This document shows positions 50,756 through 62,300 of a stretch of 64,000 nucleotides of DNA, in pieces. This DNA comes from Orthonyx spaldingii (lineage: Eukaryota > Chordata > Aves > Passeriformes > Orthonychidae), in assembly GCA_013397795.1 (NCBI GenBank), contig VZTJ01005306.1, positions 752,808-816,807 of the forward strand, written 5' to 3'. The first letter of the stretch is position 1, and every line of letters starts with the position of its first letter. A model generated the notes under the pieces. It was given only the letters and a program-made list of their open reading frames with translations. It was not told the DNA's origin and did not search any database. The position numbers and the translations under genes were made by a program.

Positions 50756-52529
50756 CATCCCATGACAGTCCTAAAAGACCATTTCCTGAGGACAAATGAG
50801 AAAAATGAGAAGATAAGTTTATGACTAGTTGCTTGGCATGATTAAATTAATTAATTATAAAGAATGGAAACATAACTTTTGTGAACCTGACTTACACATA
50901 GCTCCATCTCTTCCTACAAAAATAAATAACCACAAAACCCCCTCCACAAACTTCCCTTTTAAAATCTTCACCAGTGTCAAGAATTTGCCTCAGCAATGAC
51001 TGTGGGAGACTGAGCATCCTAAACACTTTTGAAAACAGTATGCTGGAGATAATAAATGAGTGACTCAGAGCTTTGGCACACTCCTGAAAATGTGAACAGT
51101 TGGGACCCCAGCTATCAGCAACAGATGGGGAGTGCTCAAGCTTTGAATGTTCAGTAGGAGACCACAGTAATTCTGTAAGCATGCCAAGGAAAACATCAAG
51201 TTGTAAGGAATCATTATTAGATTTGTGGTCTTCTAGGCTCTTCATTCCTTAAACTTGATATTCAATGCTTTCCTTCATGTCCACCTGGTTATTGGGCCTT
51301 CATGATCTTTTCTTATGAAAAGCGATGGCAAAACTCACACCCATATGAGAAGTACCTCTCAATTTCCTACATCCTTTAAAAATATCAGTTTACGTTGTCT
51401 TGCTTGGAGATCGGCTGAGGATGTTTCATGTGGAAGTTGCAAACTGTATGGACAGTTTATTATTGACAATATTAAAACCATTTTACATGGCTGGGGATAC
51501 TTTTCTCACAGCACAGTTTATGAATGTCACCAGCAGTTTCACTTATATTTTGCCCATTTCTACCAAGCTGTGTGCTGAACATCCTATCTCTATTGGGCCA
51601 TGAGAATGAGTAACAATGTGGAAAAGACTGCAGAGATTTTGAGGTTCTGCTGACACTCAGCTTTCTATCAACGTGCCAGTCTAAGAGACTAAATACTTAG
51701 GCCATCATCCAAGGCTGATGGAGGCACATTTGACAGCCAGGTAGGGACCATACTGTGCTCATGCTAGCGACTTGGAGAGAGCATCAGTCAGGGAGGAGAG
51801 GCTGAGATGATACTTCTGACACCTTTTGGTCAAGACTTGTGATTTGATGTTGCATTGTGGCTGCAATACTGAATCCTTATTTTCTGTTAGATAATAATTT
51901 TGCATCACCCAGGGCAGGATTTTATGGGCAGTATTCTGTTTTCTGTGTGTAGACCTTGCCCCTGAGCCATCAACCATTGAATCAACCATTTTGAAGCTTC
52001 ATTAGCCCTGGAGGTGTAACTACAAGTCTAACTTGTTCAAACATAAACAGCTATGACAGGTGCAGCTCACACACGAAGTAGAACCTTGCAGTGCTGCTTA
52101 TTACAAGGCTACCCAAACTATTTGGTGGTTTCCAGATAATTTCGATATATCAGTTTTCACTAACAGAACACACACTGTGTGTGAGTAGTCAACTGGTGAT
52201 AAAAAAGGCAGGATTCAGCCCAGATTATTGGAAACCTAATCAGTACAGATAACAAAGATTAAAATGCAATTTGTCTAACCAAATTCAGATATCTAAGTGA
52301 TTGGAACTAATCTTCAGTCACCACTGACTCTACTGGATAGATCTTCCTTGACCAACTTGGACACCTCATATACTTGTAGACAATGTTGTGTACACATCTA
52401 AAGGTAGGTGTTTTAGTCTGAAGTTTAATCACACTTTGCCTATCTGGGTCATATTCTGACATTGTTAGAGTATAGAGAGTAGAGCAGAGATTAACCTTTA
52501 CCAAAAAATAAAGGCTTTTAAGCTAGAAC
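50756..52529. other. non-coding stretch, no gene seen
   Basis: Short frames such as 50,892-51,245 (minus, 117 codons) show no known domain. No recognised repeats. Confidence 0.45.
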
Positions 52530-52769
52530 TGTCGTAGCGAGCGGATGTCGAAACATGGGAAGGCCAGGGGTCAAGTTCATAAAAGATCCCCTTTATTTAT
52601 TAAATTCAGCTTTTATATACAAAATGGATTCTCACCTGATTGGCTTGTGACTGCACGCCCCCCACAGCTCATTGGCCACCTCGATTCATGAGAGTTTCAC
52701 TACCTTTATCTTAGTTTATATAAACAAATAGATTCTTTCTTACGAGAAAGAGGTTTCTGTGCTGTCACA
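52530..52769 (-). mobile_element. solo LTR of an avian endogenous retrovirus, 240 bp, copy 2 (inverted)
   Basis: On the minus strand it begins TGTGACAGCACAG and ends CGCTCGCTACGACA. The flanks carry a perfect 6-bp target-site duplication, TAGAAC (52,524-52,529 and 52,770-52,775). The TATA-like box (52,610-52,619) and AATAAA (52,592-52,597, reverse) are kept at the same spacing as in copy 1 at 5,734-5,973, and the length is the same. The main differences fall in the middle of U3. The perfect duplication and intact ends suggest that this copy is younger or better preserved than copy 1. No coding region remains. Confidence 0.9.
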
Positions 52770-52775
52770 TAGAAC

Positions 52776-55700
52776 TATTTTTGTTAAGCTTATTTTTCTG
52801 TTTCAGGTTTAGAATATCCTGTGTCCTGTGAAATTCTATATGTTTCGTAAAGACATCTCCTTTAGTGGGCACCATAAGAAGAAAAAGTAGTATTTTTGAC
52901 TAATTGTTAAACTGTGTGTGTTTTTATTCTTTAAATTAAATTGGAAAATTCTGGATTTAAGCTTAACTATTAGAACAAGCAATCATTCATTTCAACTTGT
53001 GAAATTAACAGCAACAATAAGCCTGCATTTGAGAAGCATATATATGTATGCATAGCTAAATCTATATCTATATATAATCAGACATAGCTTCCTAATAACT
53101 AATCACTGTTATTTTTCCAAGTGGTATTAGGGAAAAATATATTAGACTGTCTTCTGGTAATACAAAGAACAATAACTTCTCTATGAGTCTCATCAGTTTG
53201 TTGGTTAAGTGCTGCAAATGTCAGGACTCTGTATGAACTCAGCTCCAAAATCTACCATAAAACACCATAACGAGCATTCTGTGGGCATCCAACATGTCTG
53301 TCCCAAAAGCCTGGGAGACCCGCCAGTGCTCACTGAGTGACTTAGCTGAGCGGTGAGTTCTGGATATTGTGTTCCCCTTGTGATGGACAGAGAGAGCACT
53401 GCAAGCTGTGTCTGCCTCCCTGGCAGCTTAGTCCCTCCCTGCAGAGACATGCGCAGAGAGATGAAACAGCTTTTCCCTTGAAGAGCGTGTGATAAATAGT
53501 CATGACAGCAGTCAAAGGAAGGAAGATATTTTTAACTTTTGCTCAGGCACATGGCTTAAGCAATCTTGTGCAAGATAATGGAGAAAATCTGTGGTGGAAC
53601 AGGAAAATGACTTTTGATACCCTGAGTCACAGCTCAAGGCCTTGCCAAGAACATGCTTTCCCTTCAGGGAAAGTTTTCTCTTTTTCCATAAGAATACTTG
53701 TCCTGTAAAAGTAGGATGATGTCAGTTCCCTCTTGCTTTTTAATATCCCTGCTATTATGCTACTGCTGGTCAGACAAAGAATATTAAATAAATAAAACCA
53801 CCTCCACATGTCAGTAATGCACTCTTTCACTAATCATACTGAAGGTAATTATTTTAAATGAAATCTGGGGTGGTGCATTTTTCTAGCTTTTCAAGTGTGT
53901 GAAAAAAAAAAAAAAAGATTAATTCCAGCATGGAAAATAAGTTAATAAGTTAAGTTTATAAAGGATAAAAATGATCTGAAATCTATTTATTCCACAAGGA
54001 ATGAGAAAAATAAGCAAGAACCTTGCCAGTCTGTTAATGAGGCTGTGGGAGGTAAAAAATATCAATAGTCCAAAAGAGCTGATCTAAGCAATGATCTAAT
54101 GAGCTCCTATTGCATAGTATGAGATTTTTTCTTTTAAAGGGACATAGTCAAATAAATAATCTAAGGCAGGATCTTGTTTTAAGGTCATTCTGATTTTGTG
54201 GAAATGTCCCTAGTTATGTAAACAGTTATTTTGTTCCCAAAATATTTCACTTTAGGAGAAATTTGATAAGATAGTAACTGCTTATAGGCTGTTATGTCCT
54301 TTTTTACCCCCTAATGTTTGTGCAGGAGCCAAGAAGTCTTTCCATATGCTTTTTTCCCCCCCAGTTAATCTTAGCAATTTTCTTGTGATGAAACCAAATC
54401 AATTGCTTATAATCGTCTGGGAATTAAATGCAATTCAAATATTAGCAATTCAAGTGGGTCACAGATCTCTTTCTGAAGTTTGACTAATAAAGAAAGAGAG
54501 GGGTAATTCATCCAGATCCAGTTAGGTCCCAAAACTTTCTTCTTTCAGAAATATTATAAGATTGGTGATTATGCTTTGATTTTCCCTTGTTTAGGGATTT
54601 CTACTGTGATATCTACTGAATGCCTTGAGCTGTAGTTCACTTGTTTTCCCTAATCCTTTCCCTCCATCTCTCCTTTTCCCTCTCCCTCTCTTCCTCTCTC
54701 CTTCTCTCTCTTTTCTGTGAATATTTTCTTCCTCACCCTCTTTTGTTTAACCAAAGGTTCCTAAAACCAGAATCCTATTCTGTAACAAAGGGAGGGAACA
54801 AAGTGTCCTAGAGAAAATATTGTTTTCATTTCAGTTCTGGCCCCAGCTTCATAAACAGGTATGATTATTCCTGACATCAGTTGCCAGTGGTTCCATATGC
54901 AGCTCTGTCTCCTTCTATCATCACTGCCTTATGAAAATCAGTCAGGTGCAGCTTGCACACTGCCCAGCCCACAGAGGGAGTATAAATGAACAGCAAAATT
55001 TCTCAGCCTCTATCGGGGAAGGTCAGCCTCATGCTGAAAATGAAGGAAGCAAGGAAGAACTTGTGCTACTAGAAGTGAGAGGTTTCTGGAAAGGAAGTAA
55101 AAGCAAGAGCCTGGTAGGAGCTCTGTCGTAGTTGAAGGAGGAACAGTGCAAATGCAGTTACTAGATTTGTGACAAGGTAGAATGGAAATGGTCTGATCTG
55201 AACCTTACTTGGTCTCAGCAAAACCTCTGCCCTGCAGGTTCAAAGGTGCTCCCAGAAGTGCTCAGAGTCCAGAGGGATGGCTCAGACATGTCGTGAGTGA
55301 TTACATGAGTCCCGTTTACCTGAAAGGATGCAATGCACATGGTTGGTGCCCTGTTCTTTCTTAAACTCACAGGTTGTACCCACAGAAGCAAATAGGAGAT
55401 GCAGGTGGTTGCCTTGAGCTACCCTAATAGATTAGCAGAAACCTGCAGAGTTTTTCTGGCAGCAATATACAGAACATAACAACTTGCAAGTGGTGGCAAA
55501 TCAATAGGAATTCTATCACTGTCATTTGTGTGTGAAATCTCAAATTTCATGGTACCTTAAGTCACAGTTGTGTGTCACATTCATCTACCTTTGAGAAAGC
55601 AGTAAGTATCAAAGAGTAAGAGGTGTCTTTAAATGGAAAAATCTATCTTATGATTGATCAGCTATTAATCTGAACAGAGTTTAAGACTTTCAGACTTGTT

Positions 55701-56426
55701 GATTCATATATCAAGAGCAGGGCTGTGATGTAAAGGTTTATGGCTAAAGACAAGGTAGGTTAATTACTAACCAATGGACTGAATCCTAAGTACTCTGCAA
55801 TGTGATTTAAGATTTAAGTTTTATATAATGGTGATTAATTAATGCACAGTGTGGATTAAGACCAGATAAAGGGGAGAAAAATGCTGGTGGAACAATAAAG
55901 ATGATAATTTGCTGTAGTTATATAGAAATGTTCTGTTCTGTTTTTCTGAAGTGCCCGATAAGTCCCTGAGAACCAGGGACTTCATGTAAGTAAACATACC
56001 ATTATTTCTACTGTCATTTGATGCATATGGCATATTTTCCAAGGTGTTTCAAGATAAGTCTCAGCCTATAAACATGAACTGTCTTCCTCAACCAGCTCTT
56101 AATGATAACAGATTTCTAACTAGAATCTGTTAACTTATATATGTTTAGATTTCAAGGTCTTTCTTACAGAAGTATGTTACATTTGCCCCAGATTCTGCCC
56201 AATGATCTCTTGATAAAATTAAGGGTATTCTTAGTGGAAATAAGTCCTCATTTTCAGACCAAGAAGGGATTTTACTGCTGGTAATGTCTTTCAAATAACT
56301 GTTTTTCTCTGTGAGCTTTCAACAAAAATGTCCTTCCTCTGTTCAGATAAGGCTCTGGGAACTATAAAATGGCTGTAAAATCTGATGTTTAGTATTTAAT
56401 TTTACCATATGAGTTGATTCCCATAG
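52776..56426. other. non-coding stretch, no gene seen
   Basis: Contains a TA-rich patch at about 53,040-53,080, a poly-A run near 53,900-53,914 and the pyrimidine tract at 54,654-54,716. No exon supported. Confidence 0.45.
54654..54716 (+). repeat. polypyrimidine (CT-rich) tract
   Basis: Almost 65 bases of C and T in TCC/CTCT units with a single interrupting A. It is a mirror-like purine/pyrimidine tract of the kind that can adopt triplex structure. Confidence 0.85.
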
Positions 56427-56485
56427 ATTCCCTTCCCTTCCCTTCCCTTCCCTTCCCTTCCCTTCCCTTCCCTTCCCTTCCCCCC
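56427..56485 (+). repeat. (TTCCC)n pentanucleotide microsatellite
   Basis: About eleven uninterrupted TTCCC units end in a short C run. The minus strand is (GGGAA)n, with regularly spaced GGG triplets. Likely length-polymorphic. Confidence 0.97.
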
Positions 56486-58179
56486 TAAAAAGCTATAGGT
56501 GTGAACAGAAGCAAAGCAGGACCAAGGAGAGGTAAGCCACTACCAGCCTGCAGAGACAATAGACCATGGTCTGTGATGCTGTGCTCTAGCCTTTGTTTTA
56601 ACACAGAAGGAATTGACCCTTGAAGACTATATTGTCTATTAAAATACTTTTTTAAATTACCCTCTGTTCTTCAACAACACTTTATAAGCAGGATGTTTGT
56701 TCCTATTATTCCACTTGTAAATATCCTTGGGTTTTTTTTTTTTCAAAACAAATGCTGACTCTAACCAGGATTCCTTATCTGGACAGCATCTGCATTAGAC
56801 CACTGCCTGTTGTGAGGCCAGGCTAGTGAAACTGTAGGAACAGCACAATCAGAGGTCATCAACCCAGCAGGAAAATCATTTGCCTCATTGGCTATGGGTG
56901 AGAATAAATTGGTGAGATACTGAGCACAGATTGTCCCTTGTGAGTGGCTGAAGTCACCCATTTCTAAAGAATTGCCAGCAGGTTGGAGGCAGTCATTTGA
57001 AAAAAAAAAAGATTGATTGACACAGCTTTAATTTATAGAAACAACAAATGATCATTTCAGTGTATGCCATAAGGAAGATATTCTCTAGTGCAGCTTTGGA
57101 TTCAATGCCCACATTGTCATTTTTTTTATTCTTATGAAGGCAATATCCATAAACATTGATGGAATATATCTGGTGATTTGAAAGCAATAAGTGCAATCTG
57201 GGTGAAAATTTGCATCTTTTACTGCAGCTGAAATCTTGAGTAGCCATCAATAAATCAATCCAAAAAGGCCCTAAATTGCTGTAGATATCTATTTCTTTCT
57301 GACTGCAGTGTAATCTATATTGAGAATATAAGTAATGGCTTGTATGCTTTATGTGAAAACCTCTCTTTTCTGAATTCAAGAAATATGATATACAAACACA
57401 TGTTAGATGAAGTAAGGCTGTAACGCACACTCTGTGCAGGGCTGCTTAATATTGAACAGTCATTGAAGTTCTGGTCATTTACATTCAAAGTGAATAAAGA
57501 TGGAGTGTACACCATTTTCCTTGGGATGCCATTCTCCAGCCAAATAGATGTCAGTGTCAGAGATATTTGCTGATTCCTTGATTTTTTTCCCACCTAATTG
57601 AATTTCATTGCTCCTAATTATATAGGTTTTTACTATTCTAAGGGATTCATTTTCTTTTAAAGAATGTATATGGGCATTATTAGCAGATTTTTTTCAAAAA
57701 ATAAGCTGTGCCATGCCGGTTTCAAGTGGTTGTTCTGCTCAGTCTATAAAGACTGACTAATTAAAAATGTCATGCCAAACACATGCAATATTTGAAGAAA
57801 GAATTCAGTGTTGCCTGTAGCAGTAGGATGTCTTCCAAACTTTTAAAAAAGAGTAAAAAATATAAATTCCAGGTTACAAAAGGAACTTTGTTATTCTTAA
57901 GCACCTTTAACCTAATTTTCAGTCCTCAATGCTTCAGAGCTGAAATCCTATGCAATTTTGTCTGGGAACCATTTGATTTCTATGTTTAGAGCAGGCTCAG
58001 GGGGTCCACATGGAGGACCCTTTTCCTATCTTTATGTCAATTCACATCCCATGATGTCTCCTGAAGCCCATTTCTTTTTTCTTATGACATGTAGGTTTGT
58101 CTTGTATATTAATTTTCCTACTAGAGGTTGTTTTCAGCATACCTGGTGGCGTGTGTGCAGCTGAGGCCTGTGGAGGTCA
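56486..58179. other. non-coding stretch, no gene seen
   Basis: A poly-A run lies at 57,000-57,010. Overlapping minus-strand frames at 56,993-57,593 have no known domain; the region may be a conserved non-coding element (see findings). Confidence 0.4.
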
Positions 58180-58870
58180 CGACTAGTTCCACATGGCTTG
58201 GCCACAGCTTGAAACACCACACAATGCCCCAACACTGCAGCGAGTTGGAGCAACGTGATTCCTGGATATGTCTAAGAAAGGGTGGAAGCTGACAGGCAAG
58301 AGATTCACCTGAGGAGTTACATGAGGAGACGGGAAGAAGGGGACGCTTGCTGGGGACACAGCTGGAGTTTCACTCTTGGAAAGGAGTGCTCTGTGACTGA
58401 ACAAGGGTGCCTCTCAGGGGACTGTGGCCATGGGTGGCCCACGCCAGAGCAGGGACACTCCTGAGGGACTCCAGCATGGGTAAGCTCTGGATGAGTAGAT
58501 GGGCAGTCAGAAGAAAAGGAGTAAGAAGAAAGGAGGGGCAGAGAGAAGCTATTACATCCAGACTCTAACCTCCTGCACCATCCATCCTCTCAGCCAAGAG
58601 ATTAGGAGGGCCTGAGTGCAAGCATACTGAAACTAAGGGAGCTGGGATGAGTAAGCATGGATGAGAGTGTGGAGGAGAGCTGCTAAAGGGAGGAGAAGTT
58701 TTGGGCTGAAGCTGAGCCTGGGAAAAGAAGAGGAAAATTGTTTCCACTGGTACACTGTCTTTTATTTATTCATCTGCATCTCTGAATCACTAGATTAAAG
58801 TTTATGTACGTTGAAACTAAAGTAAATTAGGTACAAATTTATGAGTTGAGATTGTTTTGCCTGCTTTGCT
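58180..58870 (+). mobile_element. diverged ERVL-like LTR remnant, plus strand
   Basis: It shares landmarks with the LTR at 42,935-43,496 and with the avian LTR family I associate with it: ATATGTCTAAGAAAGGG, GCCCACGCCAGAGCAGGGAC followed by ACTCCTGAGGGACT, GGAGGGGCAGAGAGAAGCTA, GGGCTGAAGCTGAGCCTGGG and AGTTGAGATTGTTTTGCCTG. The last motif normally follows the LTR poly(A) signal. Ends are not clear and no flanking duplication is visible. It runs almost directly into the unclassified repeat at 58,930. Confidence 0.6.
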
Positions 58871-58929
58871 AAGGCCCCAGCTGTGCGCTGGCCCAGCAGC
58901 TCAGGGACCCAGCCTTGCCATGGCCTGGG

Positions 58930-59370
58930 CTGGGTGTTGCTGGTTTAAACTCTGAGCTGGTGCCCGTGGCTGCTGCCTCCCTGCTCCAGCTTCAGCCCTG
59001 CGATGGCCTCTCCCCAGTCACTGCCTGGCAAACCATTGCCCTTTGTGTGTGTGTGTGTCTGTGGGGCCTGGGGGAGTGGGCAGATGGCAGGATGCTGGTG
59101 GTTTGTCACAATGTCTCCTGCCACCACTGCTCAAGGGGCAGGAAGCCATCAGCCTGTTTTCACCAAATTGTGTTGGAAGGACAAGCATTATACCCAACCA
59201 GGAGAAGGGGTATATATTTATAGGCTTTCCTGTATAACAATTTTAGGGGTATTAAATGGGCTTTTCAAAAACTCAATTTGGACAATAAGTGTTGGTATTC
59301 TTGAAACTGGACTAACGGTAACTGCTATATTTTTATTTGACTGTTAAAGCACTCACCTACTTAGCACTAC
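58930..59370 (+). repeat. unclassified interspersed repeat, copy B (plus)
   Basis: It starts near GTGTTGCTGGTTTAAACTC (58,935) and fades after GACTGTTAAAGCACTCACC (about 59,357). It aligns to the reverse complement of 39,861-40,360. A (GT)n run at 59,044-59,058 sits where copy A has TTTGTGTGTGGC. The plus frame at 59,003-59,347 (114 codons) is open through most of the copy, and its central part matches copy A's frame in register. No identification is made. Confidence 0.65.
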
Positions 59371-62300
59371 ATTTTTAACTCCTCAGATACAGTCTTTTTC
59401 CTTTTGCTCTTAAAATTTTTGAGAATAGCAAAGGAGGGTAGACAATAAGCAGACTTCCTGCTAGCATATTTTTCAGGTGGGGCTCTGAGGAACAGAGGTC
59501 AGGTTTTTCAGCTTGCCTGTCTCCTGCAAGTCTGGGCTTTAGTGGCAGGATTGTCCTTTGTTTCATTGGATCTTGTCCAGAGGCTGCAGTGCCACTTCTT
59601 TAAACTGCCAATAAAAGGATGTCCCCGTGAAAATGCAGGACTGGAGAAGACCTCACAGGATTATCCAGCATAATCCTCTTATCTGAAGCAGCATAAAGAT
59701 TCATTAAGATATGAATATCAGAGGCATCAGATGCCTTAAAAGAAAGCATTTCTACAACTTTCCTATGTGGCTTTTCATTCTCTGTGTCCTTTAAAGAGTT
59801 TATCATAATAGGATATTTTTTGCCTTTGAAATTAATTTTTTTATACATTTGTCCAGGTTTTCTGGACTGTGGGCAGCTCTGACAGAGCAATAGTACACTA
59901 GCTCCAGTACAAATCAGTTGCCAAATTCCAAACATCTTGAAAATGTAGGCACAGGACAATGTTACAGATTTGCAGTTCACTATGGTGAGTGTGCTGCCCA
60001 GACAAAAATGCATTTATGTACACTCTAATTTACTGGTACAGATTCCTAATTTACCTGTGCAGATTTCTAACCTAGAATCCACTGACCATCCCTGCATCTC
60101 CAGCTTGGTGTTCACTACCTGGCCTGCTCCTCTAGGTGAGTATTTAAATCAAGATCTTACCGATATTTTTCACTGCCCTGTTTCCTTTTATCACACTTGC
60201 CATTTCCCTTTCTTTCACTCACTTAAACCCCTCTGACCTCTGTAGCCACATCTTCTTTCTCACCCTGCTCTTGCAGCTAAGCCTGAAGTGCCTCGTCTCA
60301 CACCAACTGCTTTTGGCACTGGAGCAGCTGCTCCTGAGCATCTCTTTGAAGTGGCTCACGTAGCACTGCTGTTTGTATTTACAGTGTAAGAACAATTGAT
60401 CTAGGTAATATTTCTTCAGCCTTTTTAGAAGAATGTGTCTCAAGACAGTTTCTAAGTCCTTGCTAAAGCAAGATACATTATATCTACTGCTTCCCTTTAA
60501 TCCATTATGCTAATTATATTGGCAGACAAGGACATTAGATCGGTTTGACATCATCAGTTCTTAACACACTCGAGCTGTCTTTTATCATCTTACTGTCTTC
60601 TGCTGCTTTTGAATTGATCGTTTAAGAGTTTGTTCCAGAATTTTTCTGGGAATTGTAGTCAAGTGCTCCGTAATTCTCTGGATTCTTCCCTTACCCCCTC
60701 TGCCCACATACCCCACACCCTCCCATTTTCAAAGATTCCCTTTTCTAGTACTTTGGGACTTCTACTTCTGATAATGTTCTTAAACTCAAAGGGATGAAAA
60801 TGGTTTGTCCTCATTCCTTTTCCCTAGTGCTTGTGGTGAATGTCATAAGATCCTGCTGAATTGAACACATTTATTTACTAAATATTGAACCTCTTTTTTT
60901 GGCTTACTGTCCTGCTGATTGTTAAATTTAATTTTGTTAAGCCTCAACAAACTAATTTTGGGAGGAGTGAAGCCCAGAATACAAACATTTTCTGCATCAT
61001 TTGTTATTGTTCTTTTTTCCTGGTCCTTTAACTTTTTTAGAGCAAGGGAATTCCTTTAATATTGGTTGAAATTTATTTTACTCATAGAAGAAATAAATCC
61101 TGTTTGACAGATGGTAATCTTCTTCATCCTTCCTCCTTCTTACATGCCTAAATCTAAGCAGAGAAACAGTGCCTTAGAGATACATAAGACCTTACCTTTG
61201 AATGAGGCAAGTGTCTAAATGTCTGGATTAAGAGAGAGAATTATACAAATATGGGGGGAAAATTACTGTGTTATGATTAGGAGCAGCATTGTCTGTTAGG
61301 CATAACCACTGGCTTCATGCCTTTTTAACACTAACTTTGGATCTCCTCTGTGGTAGATTCTTTCCATCTTTGTACCTTTCAAACTACCATCTCTCATAAA
61401 CATAAAATCCATGTTCATACTTTGATTATTTCAGTCATACACCTGGGGGAGGACTGAAATAGTACCAAAAATAATCTTTCAAGTGGAGAGCAAAAGCGCC
61501 TTGGATGAGTCAGAAAATATTTCTGTAGAAACTACTATTCCTTTAAAATATCAATTTATATTTATGTGGCACTTTCCACTGATCTCCATATTTTTGGAAA
61601 TGCTAGTTGACACTGCTGTGGTGAATCCTAAGAAATAAGAAGGAAACATCAATAGTTAAATCAGGAGAATCAAGAACAGAGGATAAATGAATCACCTAAT
61701 GTTACACAGAAAGCCTCTGACGGACCAAGATTAAAAACCAGGTTCCCAGCTCACAAGTCTTTGTCTTGTTAGCCTTTCCCAATATAAGTAACTGCTTATA
61801 GTAAACTTGCCTTTTTTGAAATGGAGTTAACTGCTTTGATCTAATAATATTAGGAAAATAAATAATAATAAAAAGCAAATCTCTTTAGTACTCATCTGTT
61901 GCAACTTCCTTTCAAGGACCTGGTCTACAGAGAGGCTTAACTGGACATATAAGATTCCTTTCCTTTAATTAGAACATTAGCATTCCCACTGTTTCCTTAG
62001 CTTCTAAGGCTAATGTTAATTCTTTTTCCTCCAGTGACTTGGCAAAGAATGTGAAGACTTCATATCAGGATGAGGTTCTGTATGGAGGGCTTTCCAAGTG
62101 ACAAAACATAAGGCTGTGTTGTTATACCTGTCAATTCTTTTTTTTTGTGTAGCAGTACCCATGCAGACAAACTTCACATTATCTCTGTACCACAGCAGGA
62201 TTCATTTGCTTTGCCCCTTCACTCCTCTGAGCAACATTTTCCTGTATCTTGAACTGAAGCGAATTATGTAATGAAAGTGTGTTTAATATAGTTGCAATAT

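Noticed and set aside
59600..60013. Minus-strand frame of 137 codons
   Set aside because: No recognisable motif or exon context. Its hydrophobic patch is short and the composition is as expected for random AT-rich DNA.
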